From JABDJZ01 sp047611125 (GTDB taxonomy: Bacteria; Bacteroidota; Rhodothermia; Rhodothermales; UBA10348), in contig JBLFXH010000071.1 of the NCBI GenBank assembly GCA_047611125.1, positions 1 through 13,867 of the forward strand: a stretch of 13,867 nt of DNA, written 5' to 3'. Below are positions 13,855-13,867 of the stretch, in pieces. The notes beneath the pieces were generated by a model. It made no database searches and was not told where the DNA came from. It saw only the letters and a list, made by a program, of their open reading frames with translations. Position numbers and translations under genes: made by a program. Within the stretch, counting starts at the first letter, position 1. Each line of letters opens with the position of its first letter.

Positions 13855-13867
13855 TGGACTTGGATCG

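Noticed and set aside
1..13867. Search by eye for CRISPR repeats, tRNAs, insertion-sequence ends and phage or defence genes
   Set aside because: No direct-repeat arrays, cloverleaf sequences, transposase motifs or toxin/nuclease domains were seen.

Overview
The window looks like chromosome of a GC-rich member of the Bacteroidota/Rhodothermota (FCB) group, most like Rhodothermales. This is inferred from gene content: a TonB-dependent receptor with an N-terminal carboxypeptidase-regulatory-like domain, two secreted proteins ending in type IX secretion (T9SS) sorting domains, a stand-alone PASTA protein, and Bacteroidota-style Fur and PyrR. Genes are tightly packed, the longest gene-free gap is under 200 bases, and I see no tRNA, rRNA, CRISPR, insertion sequence or phage genes.

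Left part (1-3603, all minus strand): the N-terminal third of a TonB-dependent receptor (cut by the window edge), a secreted D-aminoacylase-type amidohydrolase, a 53-residue acidic/helical small protein, and a YdfG-like short-chain dehydrogenase followed by a good intrinsic terminator. The dehydrogenase start codon interlocks with the start codon of the divergent next gene in a single CATG.

Middle (3602-8428, plus strand): two tandem choice-of-anchor B (LVIVD-type beta-propeller) proteins with T9SS tails, overlapping by GTGA, then a lipoprotein with a CxxCH heme-binding domain joined to a propeller-like region. These three very probably form one envelope/surface operon and are the most interesting unit here. 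Its function is unknown. Its end overlaps by 47 bases the convergent gene for a DUF368/PopT undecaprenyl-phosphate translocase. A protein made almost entirely of TPR repeats, with its own terminator, lies upstream of popT on the same strand.

Right part (10923-13854): thymidylate kinase, a Fur-family regulator, a small exported beta-rich protein and PyrR run on the plus strand as a compact cluster. It meets, with a 2-base gap, a convergent membrane-anchored protein with three PASTA domains.

No obvious defence system or mobile island is present. The unusual signals are the CATG-interlocked divergent starts, the paralogous Cys/His-conserved surface propellers coupled to a cytochrome-like lipoprotein whose usual Met-Pro site reads His-Pro, and a terminator placed almost on top of the popT start.
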